11,476 bases of DNA, from contig JAAXQI010000176.1 of NCBI GenBank assembly GCA_012974315.1, positions 1-11,476 on the forward strand, written 5' to 3'. How positions within the stretch are numbered: the first letter of the stretch is position 1; each line of letters opens with the position of its first letter. The translations under genes and the position numbers were made by a program. Shown here one piece after another: positions 1-7,386 of the stretch. The notes below the pieces were generated by a model. The model was not told where the DNA came from. It did not search any database and saw nothing but the letters and a program-made list of their open reading frames with translations. Origin of the DNA: Desulfobacterales bacterium (GTDB lineage Bacteria; Desulfobacterota; Desulfobulbia; Desulfobulbales; BM004).

Positions 1-16
1 AATAAAGACGCCTTAT

Positions 17-105
17 TTCCCAAATATAACTTTGTAAATTTATAAATAATAGGTGCTAAGTCAATTTGTTTATAGCTATTAATGATAATAGCTTCTGTTT
101 GGGAA
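17..105. repeat. Nested inverted repeats after asnS
   Basis: The 123 bases left of asnS hold no gene. They contain a perfect 8-bp stem with a 4-base loop (AGCTATTA at 74-81, TAATAGCT at 86-93) about 30 bases past the asnS stop codon. An outer 8-bp inverted pair encloses it (TTCCCAAA at 17-24, TTTGGGAA at 98-105). There is no U-tract on the minus strand after the inner stem, so it is not a standard intrinsic terminator. It could be a 3'-end structure of the asnS transcript or chance in AT-rich DNA. Confidence 0.35.
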
Positions 106-123
106 TGATTGACAATAAAAAAA

Positions 124-1491
124 TTAGTACAGAGCAGATCCAGGGGTGCGGGGGAATGGAATGACATCTCTGATATTATTCATGGATGTGACAAATTGTA
201 AAAATCTCTCAAATCCAAGGCCGAATCCGGAATGAGGCACAGTACCAAATCTTCTCAGATCAAGATACCAGTCATAATCATCCAGATTGAGATTTGTTTC
301 TTTCATTCTGGAGACAAGAAAATCATAGCGTTCCTCTCTCTGGCTGCCGCCGATTATTTCACCAATACCAGGTAATAACAGATCCATTGCAGCAACGGTC
401 TTATCGTCATCATTTAATCGCATATAAAAAGGTTTAATTTCCTTAGGATAGTCAGTGACAAAAACAGGATTGGCAAAAATATTTTCGCAGAGATATCGCT
501 CGTGTTCAGCCTGCAAGTCAATTCCCCAGCGGACAGGGAATTCAAAGGCCTTGTTTGTTTTTTCAAGAATGGAAATAGCTTCAGTATAAGTTATATGTGA
601 AAATGAACTTCTTAAAACAGTTTCCAGTTTTTTATGTAATTCCTTATCAATAAAATTGGCAAAAAGCTCCATGTCCTGTTCATTATGATCCAATACATAC
701 TGTATCAGGTATTTAAGGAAAGATTCTGCCAGATTCATATTTTCAGCAAGATCACAAAATGCAATTTCTGGTTCGACCATCCAGAATTCGGCTAAATGAC
801 GGGATGTGTTGGAGTTCTCAGCCCTGAATGTCGGACCAAATGTGTAGACCTTGCCTAAAGACAATGCGTAGACTTCAGCTTGAAGCTGCCCACTGACAGT
901 CAAGCTTGCCGGTTTGCCAAAAAAATCATTTTGTTCTTCTTTATTAGTATGAGGCGGTGCAACAACCTTGAACATTTCACCTGCACCCTCACAGTCACTG
1001 GTTGTAATGATAGGTGTGTGAACATGTATAAACCCTTGTTCCTGAAAGAACTTGTGGACCCCAAAGCTGAGGGATGATCGAATTCTGGCAATGGCTCCCA
1101 AGCTGTTGGTGCGAGGTCTAAGGTGAGCAATGGATCGTAAAAATTCAAAAGAATGCCTTTTCTTCTGAAGAGGATAGCGGGCAGGGTCAGCCCAGCCGTA
1201 AACTTCCAACTGTTCAACATGCAGCTCAATTTCCTGTCCCTTGGCAGGAGATTCTTTTAAAATTCCTTGGATCAGCAATGAACATCCTGTATGAAGTTTT
1301 AAGACAATATCCGCATAATCTTTCAGGTCAGAGGAGGCAATTACCTGGAGGTTGGCTAGACAGGAACCATCATTTATTTCCAGAAATGAAAAATCCTTTG
1401 AGTCCCGGCGAGTTTTTACCCAGCCCCGAATTTCAATTTTTTGATTGAGAGGTCTTCCTGCATGGATATCATTAATTCTACAGTAATGCAT
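124..1491 (-). CDS. asnS: Asparaginyl-tRNA synthetase
   Basis: This cytoplasmic class IIb synthetase charges tRNA-Asn with asparagine. Seen: an N-terminal OB-fold anticodon-binding region (about residues 15-105, with the RGWVKTRRDSK motif), a linker, and a class II catalytic core. Motif 2 is near residues 217-241 (YTFGPTFRAENSNTSRHLAEFW) and motif 3 is at the C-terminus (GFGLGFERF, then the family ending VIPFPRTPG). The AsnRS-type motif 2 separates it from AspRS. The chosen ATG at 1491 gives 455 residues, close to the roughly 466 of E. coli AsnRS, and has an AGGAG ribosome binding site 10 bases upstream. A nine-codon extension to a TTG at 1518 would swallow that site and is not preferred. The gene stands alone at the end of the run, 136 bases after the glycosyltransferase. 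No convincing promoter was found in that gap. The product assignment is nearly certain. Confidence 0.97.
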   Translation of the reverse strand: MHYCRINDIHAGRPLNQKIEIRGWVKTRRDSKDFSFLEINDGSCLANLQVIASSDLKDYADIVLKLHTGCSLLIQGILKESPAKGQEIELHVEQLEVYGWADPARYPLQKKRHSFEFLRSIAHLRPRTNSLGAIARIRSSLSFGVHKFFQEQGFIHVHTPIITTSDCEGAGEMFKVVAPPHTNKEEQNDFFGKPASLTVSGQLQAEVYALSLGKVYTFGPTFRAENSNTSRHLAEFWMVEPEIAFCDLAENMNLAESFLKYLIQYVLDHNEQDMELFANFIDKELHKKLETVLRSSFSHITYTEAISILEKTNKAFEFPVRWGIDLQAEHERYLCENIFANPVFVTDYPKEIKPFYMRLNDDDKTVAAMDLLLPGIGEIIGGSQREERYDFLVSRMKETNLNLDDYDWYLDLRRFGTVPHSGFGLGFERFLQFVTSMNNIRDVIPFPRTPGSALY

Positions 1492-1627
1492 AAGTGGCGA
1501 ACTCCTGTACCTGCGCAAGTTGAATAACCGCTGCAGTTTGAATGAAAACTATCACATAATCCAACCAGTATCTACCTGTGTGAGTATATTATGGTCTGAA
1601 AATTTTAAGTGGTTTTGCATTACAATG

Positions 1628-2392
1628 TTATTGATTTGGTCTCCTGTACCAGAAATTGCATAGGTCTCGGTTGCGGAGAGCAAAGGGGAAGACCGTTAAA
1701 AGCATAATCAGTAATGCTAACTGTATTGAGGAATACCATCGAAACTTCCGCCCTGAAGTAATGACAGCCTGGTCGGCAATTATGGTAAAGAGCAATTTGT
1801 TCTTTTTGCCCCAAGCCTTCATTTTGCGTGAAAAAAAGACCTCCTCGCCTGCGTATACCTGTTCATCAAAACCACCTATGTCATGAAATCCACGGGCCAG
1901 ACAAAATATGAAGCTGCCTGCAGCGAGTTTACCTGTCTTTGAGATCCAGGTCCAGAATCCAACCAGACTGCGTGCAAAAAACGGCAGTTGCGAATCAAAA
2001 CTGATAAGTGTTCCACCTCCACAATGGCAGCCTTTTGCAAGAAGGCTCAATGCCTTTTGCAATAGTTGCGGAGGAAGAATGGTATCAGCATCTAAAAATA
2101 TAAAAAAATCACTTGTTGCAGCCCTGGCACCGCTATTACGTGCTTTTGCAATTTGACGGAAGGGTTCAAAAACCACCCGGGCGCCATTTTTTTTCGCAAT
2201 GTGTTGTGTCCTATCAGTGGAATTATTGTCAACAACAATGATCTCCCCTCTATGGGGTATGGAATCCATCGCCAAGTGCAGACTCGAAAGAGTAGCAGGT
2301 AGAAGAGCTTCTTCATTATACGCTGGAATAATGACTGAATATACTAAATCTCTACTGGAGGATGAGTTGTCCCGAGGAATCGAATTGATCAT
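1628..2392 (-). CDS. Family 2 glycosyltransferase
   Basis: This is a GT-A fold glycosyltransferase that probably transfers a sugar from a nucleotide-sugar donor to an envelope glycan or lipid carrier at the inner face of the membrane. Seen: the GT2 opening strand (VYSVIIPAYNEE, residues 17-28), the nucleotide-binding DNNSTD (55-60), the metal-binding DAD (101-103), an acidic GEE (182-184) near the usual catalytic base region, and one hydrophobic C-terminal segment (about 222-239) that could anchor it. The 254-residue length fits a single-domain GT2. Donor and acceptor cannot be told from the sequence. No clear ribosome binding site lies before the ATG at 2392. Another start would have to lie before residue 17 to keep the fold. 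It is separated by 212 bases from the gene upstream and 136 bases from asnS, so it may be its own transcription unit. No glycan-cluster neighbours are present. Confidence 0.88.
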   Translation of the reverse strand: MINSIPRDNSSSSRDLVYSVIIPAYNEEALLPATLSSLHLAMDSIPHRGEIIVVDNNSTDRTQHIAKKNGARVVFEPFRQIAKARNSGARAATSDFFIFLDADTILPPQLLQKALSLLAKGCHCGGGTLISFDSQLPFFARSLVGFWTWISKTGKLAAGSFIFCLARGFHDIGGFDEQVYAGEEVFFSRKMKAWGKKNKLLFTIIADQAVITSGRKFRWYSSIQLALLIMLLTVFPFALRNRDLCNFWYRRPNQ

Positions 2393-2524
2393 AATTATAG
2401 TTTTTTACTAAATATCTTGCCGGTCTTTTAATGAACTTACAGATACTGAAGAGTCTACTTTATAACGGATTTTGAAGGTTCAGACATGATTTCTTTATAA
2501 TATAACAAACTGTGGGGGGAATGG

Positions 2525-2540
2525 ATGGAAACTGTTCCAT
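2525..2540. repeat. Small hairpin between 64-aa gene and glycosyltransferase
   Basis: The 212-base gap 2393-2604 holds a perfect 6-bp stem with a 4-base loop (ATGGAA, ACTG, TTCCAT). Neither side has a T-run placed like that of an intrinsic terminator. AT-rich -10-like stretches occur downstream in the minus direction (around 2491-2515), so the glycosyltransferase promoter may lie here, but no good -35/-10 pair could be fixed. Confidence 0.2.
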
Positions 2541-2604
2541 GTATTTTGGGGCGGGAAGAATATTGAAGCTTTTCTGGAAAAAAGGCTGGTCGGATTAAGT
2601 TGAA

Positions 2605-2799
2605 CTAGAAAGAGTCGAGGTCTGAAAGGTAATCCTTGAGTTTTTCCAGCAGACTCTCCGGTAGCTCTTCATTATAGAGAAATGCCTGGGCTTCTTCACC
2701 GGTTATCTGTTGTTTAATCTCCTGTGGCAGAGACCGCAACACCGACATTCTTTGTGGATCCGGCTTTTGCTTGCGCGGCCCCGTATGTCCATTTTTCAT
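2605..2799 (-). CDS. Small hypothetical protein, 64 aa
   Basis: I do not recognise this protein. It is 64 residues long with a basic, proline-containing N-terminus (about residues 1-17, lysine/arginine-rich). The rest is acidic and amphipathic (residues 18-64, many Glu, Leu and Asp, ending DLDSF) and looks mostly helical. It has no cysteines, signal peptide or membrane segment. It starts 22 bases after the stop codon of the XRE/two-CW regulator, so it is probably co-transcribed with it. Its ribosome binding site is weak (AAAGAT-like, about 6 bases before the ATG). The close spacing, same strand and coherent charge pattern support a real gene. A methionine at residue 18 could be an alternative start. 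No function is assigned. Confidence 0.55.
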   Translation of the reverse strand: MKNGHTGPRKQKPDPQRMSVLRSLPQEIKQQITGEEAQAFLYNEELPESLLEKLKDYLSDLDSF

Positions 2800-2821
2800 T
2801 ATCTATCTTTAAGTAACGGTG

Positions 2822-3196
2822 TTAAAGAATGTCCTGCATTACCTCACATTCCCGGCAGATTTTCATCTTTTCCTTCCAGCTTTTCTGGGCCTTACATTCA
2901 CAGATGGTTCCATTAACCAGCCAACAGAACCTGCCTGCATTATATTCGTATGCCGGACATTGCTTGCGTTGTTTTGGTGGGCATTTTTTTATTACCCAAC
3001 ACTGTTTTATCGGTTCCTTGTCCTGTCTTTTCCGGGACAGCAGAAAAAATATCTGCCTTTCTACGTGTGTAGGAACGGAACGCCAACCCTGTTCATAACT
3101 GTATATGGCTTTGACTGATACGCCGAGAAGCTGTGACATTTCCTTTTGGGTCTTGTCAAGCTTCTTTCGCACCTCGACAAACTCCTCTTTTTCCAC
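2822..3196 (-). CDS. XRE-type HTH regulator with two-CW cysteine domain
   Basis: This is a predicted transcriptional regulator of 124 residues. The N-terminal part (about 5-57) is a helix-turn-helix of the XRE/Cro type: the DKTQKEMSQLLGVS segment and IYSYEQG are the usual second, third and following helices. The C-terminal half carries eight cysteines (66, 72, 80, 91, 99, 101, 114, 117), including two Cys-Trp pairs (66-67 and 91-92), CPAY and GTIC. I recognise this as the 'two-CW' domain seen in anaerobic proteobacteria. The spacing suggests a metal or iron-sulfur site, which is inference. The start is a GTG at 3196 chosen because a strong GGAGGG ribosome binding site lies about 5 bases before it. 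The gene follows umuC after 59 bases and precedes the 64-residue gene by 22 bases, so all three may form one operon. Its targets are unknown. Confidence 0.85.
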   Translation of the reverse strand: MEKEEFVEVRKKLDKTQKEMSQLLGVSVKAIYSYEQGWRSVPTHVERQIFFLLSRKRQDKEPIKQCWVIKKCPPKQRKQCPAYEYNAGRFCWLVNGTICECKAQKSWKEKMKICRECEVMQDIL

Positions 3197-3255
3197 CTTT
3201 ACCCTCCAGATATTTTAATTTTTCGTGCTGTGCTTTTTAACCATGTAATGTCTTA

Positions 3256-4569
3256 TTATGCAACAGAAAAGGTTTCAGGGGGAGCGGCTTTTACGATGGG
3301 CAGCTCCGACCAGCGTGTTGTGTAGGCAGGAGATTTTTCAAGTTGCCGGTGACACCAGTCCCTGATAAGTCCGACAGCACCAGATTGGATGGTGTCACGG
3401 CCCCAGCGCTTATTGATTGTGTCCACTGCCTCCATAAGTGAGATGCTGCTTGGGTCAGGAGCGTTGAAGAGATGTAATTGTTCATAATTCTCGGGAACGA
3501 GACCACTCAGCAGTATCCCGGCTTTCTGGTAGTGGTAGCCGGGCTGGTATATGGCTTTAAGGGATGTAAGCGCAGCCTTGATCAGTGTTGCAGTGTGGGA
3601 AGAGGATTCTGACAGTGTAAGAGTTTTGCTGTTGCAGTATTGCGCCTGTTCTTTTCTGAAACTGTTGGTGCGAATGAAGACGTGGATAATAGAGGCTTTC
3701 AGACCTCTACTGCGCAGTTTGAAGGCGGCCTGTGTCGTATAGGTGGCTACTGCTTCTTGCAGGGCGGACAGTGCATGCACGGGCTGACCGAATGACCTTG
3801 ATGTACCAATGGACTTTTTGACAGGTGGTGCTTTTTCCAGAGATATACAGGGAATACCACGTAATTCCATGACTGTTCGTAACCCGGCAATGGTCAACTG
3901 TTTCTTAATCCAGGTATCGTTACATTGTATTAACGCCAGTGCAGTGTGCACCCCTTGCTTTTTCAGGCGGTCAGCATATCGGCGCCCTATACCCCAGATA
4001 TCGCTGACATCCACCCCGGCCAGCAGAGTCTCCAGATGGTGTTGGTCATTCATAACAAAGGTGGAATCAGTGGAACTCTTTTTTTTGGCAAACCAGGTGG
4101 CAATTTTTGCCAGGGTTTTTGTGGGGCCGAAGCCAATGGAAACAGGAATTCCGGTATCTCTTTGCACAGTGTTTTTGAGAAATCCGGCATAATTTTCAAG
4201 ATCAAGATATTTCCCCTTTGGGAACGTTATGAAGGCCTCGTCAATGGAATAAACCTCAACCTCTGGCTCCATCTGCATGAGAACATCCATAACCCGCTGG
4301 GAAATGTCTCCGTAAAGCGGGTAATTGGAGGAAAAAACGGTAACATTGTATTTACGGATAAGAGCTTTGTGTTTGAAATAGGGTGCTCCCATGCTAATGC
4401 CAAGTTTCTTGACCTCATTGGAACGGGCAATTATACAGCCGTCATTATTGGAAAGCACCACCACCGGTTTGTTCGCCAGATCAGGCCGGAAGAGACGTTC
4501 ACAGGAAACATAGAAATTGTTGCAGTCTATGAGTCCGAATGTTTTTTCACCATAAAATTGCTTCATCAT
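3256..4569 (-). CDS. umuC: Translesion DNA polymerase V catalytic subunit UmuC
   Basis: This Y-family polymerase acts with processed UmuD to copy damaged DNA. Seen: the palm motif LIDCNNFYVSCE with catalytic Asp15, the VYSIDEAF motif with Asp110 and Glu111, a helix-hairpin-helix stretch near 188-205 (DIWGIGRRYADRL), the little-finger region, and a sliding-clamp binding pentapeptide QLHLF at 364-368. The C-terminal DinP/DUF4113-like end (INKRWGRDTIQSGAVGL) is typical of UmuC and not of DinB. The 437-residue length is close to E. coli UmuC (422). The start is either of two consecutive ATGs (4569 or 4566). Both have only a weak GAGA-type ribosome binding site. It ends in tandem TAA codons. Unlike E. 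coli, umuC does not touch umuD: 177 bases separate them and contain their own promoter candidate. No LexA-type box could be recognised. Confidence 0.96.
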   Translation of the reverse strand: MMKQFYGEKTFGLIDCNNFYVSCERLFRPDLANKPVVVLSNNDGCIIARSNEVKKLGISMGAPYFKHKALIRKYNVTVFSSNYPLYGDISQRVMDVLMQMEPEVEVYSIDEAFITFPKGKYLDLENYAGFLKNTVQRDTGIPVSIGFGPTKTLAKIATWFAKKKSSTDSTFVMNDQHHLETLLAGVDVSDIWGIGRRYADRLKKQGVHTALALIQCNDTWIKKQLTIAGLRTVMELRGIPCISLEKAPPVKKSIGTSRSFGQPVHALSALQEAVATYTTQAAFKLRSRGLKASIIHVFIRTNSFRKEQAQYCNSKTLTLSESSSHTATLIKAALTSLKAIYQPGYHYQKAGILLSGLVPENYEQLHLFNAPDPSSISLMEAVDTINKRWGRDTIQSGAVGLIRDWCHRQLEKSPAYTTRWSELPIVKAAPPETFSVA

Positions 4570-4602
4570 TTCTCGCAGGGAATTTCAACAGGAAATCATA
4601 TT

Positions 4603-4611
4603 ATTATAACA
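4603..4611 (-). promoter_or_regulatory. Extended -10 promoter candidate for umuC
   Basis: On the minus strand this reads TGTTATAAT, a perfect extended -10 element (TGnTATAAT). It sits 34 bases before the umuC ATG and predicts a leader of about 25-28 bases. No good -35 is present at 16-18 bases upstream, which extended -10 promoters tolerate. It lies in the 177-base umuD-umuC gap and suggests that umuC can be transcribed on its own. Confidence 0.5.
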
Positions 4612-4746
4612 GAAAAGACACCGTAATCTAAGCAACAAGTGTTCGTCGATGAAAATATGTGGCTGTTCCTGAATGATGTCGACAACCAACTAAGCTGACA
4701 TGTTGGCAGGATTGACAAAAGATATAAAAATCAGGTAGTCAGATAT

Positions 4747-5202
4747 TTAGAGAGTGTGGATGGCATAGGTTGCCACCCCCCAAATTTCCAGAGGTGTGTC
4801 CTCATTAATTTCTAAGGGGGGATAATCCGGGTTTTCGGCAATCAGACGACAGGAGTTCCGGGTTTTTATCAGTCGTTTGACTGTCAGTTCGCCATTGACT
4901 ATGGCGATGACAATATTGCTGCTGGAAGGCTCAAGGGATCGATCAACAACAAGGATGTCATTGTCGTTGATACCAGCACCCGTCATTGAATCTCCAGCTA
5001 CTCTAACGAAATAGGTGGCTGCTGGATTTTTGACCAAATGCTCGTTGAGGTCAAGTTTTCGGTCTAGATAGTCATCTGCAGGGGAGGGGAAGCCGGCGGA
5101 AACACCAGAGAGAAAGAGCGGCCTTTGTAGAGAAATATCACCTGCGGAAGAATAAATCTCCTTTATGGGGGAGCTATTCTCCATTGGCAGGCTCTTATTC
5201 AT
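4747..5202 (-). CDS. umuD: UmuD, self-cleaving S24 subunit of DNA polymerase V
   Basis: UmuD is a LexA-like S24 peptidase that cleaves itself on contact with RecA filaments and then joins UmuC as the polymerase V accessory subunit. Seen: the cleavage site Ala36-Gly37 in SAGFPSPADDY (E. coli has Cys-Gly), the catalytic serine in VAGDSM (Ser72) and the catalytic lysine in ELTVKRLI (Lys109). The order and spacing match the family. With the ATG at 5202 the protein is 151 residues, against 139 in E. coli. The frame is open to 5346, but that extension lies in the transglycosylase coding region and has no family match. The start overlaps the end of the transglycosylase gene by 8 bases (ATGAATAA), and a GGAG lies about 12 bases before it. 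Expression is probably coupled to the upstream gene. Confidence 0.95.
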   Translation of the reverse strand: MNKSLPMENSSPIKEIYSSAGDISLQRPLFLSGVSAGFPSPADDYLDRKLDLNEHLVKNPAATYFVRVAGDSMTGAGINDNDILVVDRSLEPSSSNIVIAIVNGELTVKRLIKTRNSCRLIAENPDYPPLEINEDTPLEIWGVATYAIHTL

Positions 5203-6412
5203 TTTTTTTAAGTATCTCCAGCAGTTGCGTTGTGGGATGCCCATCAGCCGGCAGCTTTGTTGTACGTTGAAATTCTTTAATTGCCTGGCGTGTCTGTGAG
5301 CCAATAACTCCGTCTGTTGGACCCGGATCATAACCTTGGGCAACAAGGAGTTCCTGGATTTTTTCTACCTGGTCCCGGCTCAGTGGTTGCTCCGAAACAG
5401 GCCTGGTTGTCAGTAAGGGCCCCTTGTCGGTTATCCGGTCTGCGAGGTGCCCAACTGCAATGGCATAAAAATCCGAGCGATTCCAGCGGAGAATAGTGTG
5501 AAAGTTGTTATAAACCAGAAAGGCAGGCCCATCGTGCCCTGCAGGCAGAATAACAGAACCTTTCATGTTCACCTGGGGCAGGTCTTCACCATTCATTTTT
5601 CTTATTCCGAGTATCTGCCAGGCTGCCAGAGTTTTTTTTACTTCCCGTCCTGTCAGGTCGAGGTCAAAATCAGAGGGAATTTTAACTTCACGCCCCCAGG
5701 TTTTATCTCCCTGCCATCCGGATTCAGATAGAAAATTTGCCGCAGAAGCAAATACGTCAGGAAGGCTGTGCCAGATATCCTTCCGTCCATCTCCGTCCCC
5801 GTCAACAGCATAACGGACAAAGGTTGAGGGCATAAACTGGGGCTGCCCCATGGCACCAGCCCAGGAGCCCAACATGTTGGCTGCGGAAATGTGACCAGCG
5901 TCAATGATTGACAGCGCAGCCAAAAGTTCGGAGCGGAAAAAATCACTTCGCCTTGGGTCATATGCTAATGTTGCGAGTGAACCAACGACCGGAAAACTTC
6001 CCATATAATTGCCGAAATTGGTTTCCAGCCCCCAGAAGGCTACAAGAAATCGAGGTTGGACTCCATAGCGCATTTCAATGGTGTCAAAGAGTTCTTTATG
6101 GGTTTTCAGAAGAGTCCGCCCCTGTTCAATTCGGCTCTCCGTCACACGTATGTCAAGATAGCGCCAGAATGTCTGGGTAAATTCGGGTTGCCTCTTATCC
6201 AGTTCAATGACCCTTGGAATGGGTTTGATATTGTCAAGTGCTTCATGAAGGGTTGTTTCACTGATACCCTTTGTGCGTGCCTCCTGGCGCAGTTCATTCA
6301 ACCAACTGGAGAAATCCTCTGCGCATAGCCCCTGGTGACTGAGGACAAACACGCTCAGCGCAATAATGGAAATGATTATTCGATATTTGGGAGGAATTAT
6401 GGTCATCTGCAT
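5195..6412 (-). CDS. Lytic murein transglycosylase, MltB family
   Basis: This enzyme cleaves the MurNAc-GlcNAc bond of peptidoglycan, forming 1,6-anhydro-MurNAc, in the periplasm. Seen: an N-terminal hydrophobic signal segment (about residues 11-28) with a likely signal peptidase I site near LCA-ED (30-33), no true lipobox, the SLT_2 catalytic domain (about 33-335) with catalytic Glu130 in FWGLETNFG, the family block GSWAGAMGQPQFMPS, a DGDGDGRKDIW segment, and a C-terminal PG_binding_1 domain (about 348-402, QELLVAQGYDPGPTDGVIG). The SLT_2 plus PG-binding arrangement fits the soluble or periplasmic MltB-like group. The 405-residue length is usual. The ATG at 6412 has an AAGGA site 6 bases upstream. 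A promoter candidate precedes it, so it may head its own unit. Its last 8 bases overlap umuD, an odd functional pairing. Confidence 0.94.
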   Translation of the reverse strand: MQMTIIPPKYRIIISIIALSVFVLSHQGLCAEDFSSWLNELRQEARTKGISETTLHEALDNIKPIPRVIELDKRQPEFTQTFWRYLDIRVTESRIEQGRTLLKTHKELFDTIEMRYGVQPRFLVAFWGLETNFGNYMGSFPVVGSLATLAYDPRRSDFFRSELLAALSIIDAGHISAANMLGSWAGAMGQPQFMPSTFVRYAVDGDGDGRKDIWHSLPDVFASAANFLSESGWQGDKTWGREVKIPSDFDLDLTGREVKKTLAAWQILGIRKMNGEDLPQVNMKGSVILPAGHDGPAFLVYNNFHTILRWNRSDFYAIAVGHLADRITDKGPLLTTRPVSEQPLSRDQVEKIQELLVAQGYDPGPTDGVIGSQTRQAIKEFQRTTKLPADGHPTTQLLEILKKNE

Positions 6413-6456
6413 GAAGTTCCTTGTGGGGATTTACTGACAATGATTTTCATGTAATA

Positions 6457-6486
6457 TTTATACAATATAGATTGCTACTTTAACAA
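6457..6486 (-). promoter_or_regulatory. Sigma70-type promoter candidate for mltB-like gene and umuD
   Basis: On the minus strand a TTGTTA (-35, 6481-6486) is followed after 18 bases by TATAAA (-10, 6457-6462). The predicted start is about 40 bases before the transglycosylase ATG. It lies in the 101-base gap after the SuhB-type gene. It would drive the transglycosylase and the overlapping umuD. Confidence 0.45.
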
Positions 6487-6513
6487 GGTTATTGGCCTGG
6501 TAAAAAAATATAT

Positions 6514-7386
6514 TTATGTTGCAACAGCACTGAATTCATGAAGCAGCGTAATAAGATCCCCATGAAGCAGACTGTTAGATGCCAGGAGCTCAGGGATGAA
6601 GGGTGAGAAAGTGGTTCCGCTAAAACTTGACAGAGTCCCCCCTGCTTCTTCAACCAGCAAATAACCGGCGGCGGTGTCCCAGGGTTTGAGTCCAACTTCC
6701 CAGAATGCATCAAGTCTTCCACAGGCCAGATAGGCAAGATCCAGGGTGGCAGCGCCTGGCCTTCGCACTCCCTGAGAGTGAGTCAAGACTGCCTTGAGCA
6801 TAGCTACTATACTGTCGGGTCTTTCTTGAACATCATAAGGAAAGCCGGTTGCAACCAGGGCTTTTTGTAATGAATCAATCTTTGAAACTTTTATGGGTTG
6901 GTCATTTAACCATGCTCCACCATCCAATGTGGCACAGAATAATTCATTCTGAATGGGACAGTAAATGACGCCTGCCTGACTTTTACCCTTATCATGAAAG
7001 GCGATAGAGACACTGAACCAGGGAAAATTATGGGCAAAGTTGGTAGTTCCATCAAGTGGATCAATGATCCAGACCGGTTCATCCTGTATAGTGCTGTAGG
7101 AAGAGAATGATTCTTCAGATAATATTTTTGTTCCAGGCATATTATGGTGCAATACATCAAGAATCAATTCTTCTGAAGCGAGATCTGCTTCCGTTACAAT
7201 ATCAATAGCACCCTTATGCCGTATTTGATGTGGTTTTTCGTAGCGCTCGAGTAGAACGGTTCCAGCCTGCTTTGCTGCAACTACTGCGACTTTAAGTAAA
7301 TCCCCAATATCTGGGTTGGAGCAATGACGCAGGCAGTGCTCAATTGTCTTTGTTTCGAATTGTATCTTTGATTGTCTTCCAGGCAT
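6514..7386 (-). CDS. Inositol monophosphatase family protein (SuhB-like)
   Basis: This is a Mg2+-dependent, lithium-sensitive-type phosphatase fold. Members hydrolyse inositol 1-phosphate or related sugar phosphates, and SuhB also binds the transcription antitermination machinery in E. coli. Seen: DIVTEAD (62-68), the metal ligand Glu91 in LSEES, the signature WIIDPLDGTTNF (106-117, ligands Asp109 and Asp112), GAATLDLAYLACGRLDAFWE (211-230), and the last metal ligand Asp237 in PWDTAAG. All key residues are present, so it should be active. The homologous region begins near residue 27. The first 25 residues are an extension absent from E. coli SuhB, with no Shine-Dalgarno before the ATG. This start overlaps the upstream ParB-like gene by 47 bases. 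No better ATG, GTG or TTG exists inside. The true substrate cannot be read from the sequence. Confidence 0.92.
   Translation of the reverse strand: MPGRQSKIQFETKTIEHCLRHCSNPDIGDLLKVAVVAAKQAGTVLLERYEKPHQIRHKGAIDIVTEADLASEELILDVLHHNMPGTKILSEESFSSYSTIQDEPVWIIDPLDGTTNFAHNFPWFSVSIAFHDKGKSQAGVIYCPIQNELFCATLDGGAWLNDQPIKVSKIDSLQKALVATGFPYDVQERPDSIVAMLKAVLTHSQGVRRPGAATLDLAYLACGRLDAFWEVGLKPWDTAAGYLLVEEAGGTLSSFSGTTFSPFIPELLASNSLLHGDLITLLHEFSAVAT

Noticed and set aside
1492..1518. Nine-codon TTG-initiated extension of asnS
   Set aside because: It would place the AGGAG ribosome binding site inside the coding region. The ATG at 1491 matches homologue starts.
2455..2487. Ten-residue open frame before the glycosyltransferase, possible leader peptide
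   Set aside because: It has a weak ribosome binding site, no regulatory codon run and no linked terminator or attenuator. Such frames occur by chance.
3946..4626. Open frame of 226 codons on the plus strand opposite umuC
   Set aside because: It is fully antisense to a clearly conserved polymerase gene, has no recognisable domain, and its composition looks like a frame shadow.
5203..5346. 48-codon N-terminal extension of umuD
   Set aside because: It lies in the transglycosylase coding region in another frame and has no counterpart in UmuD. The ATG at 5202 gives the normal size.
6431..6454. Possible LexA-like operator (TTAC...GTAA) just after the mltB promoter
   Set aside because: Only about half of the positions are symmetric and it does not match any LexA consensus I know. 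The placement is suggestive, but the evidence is too weak.
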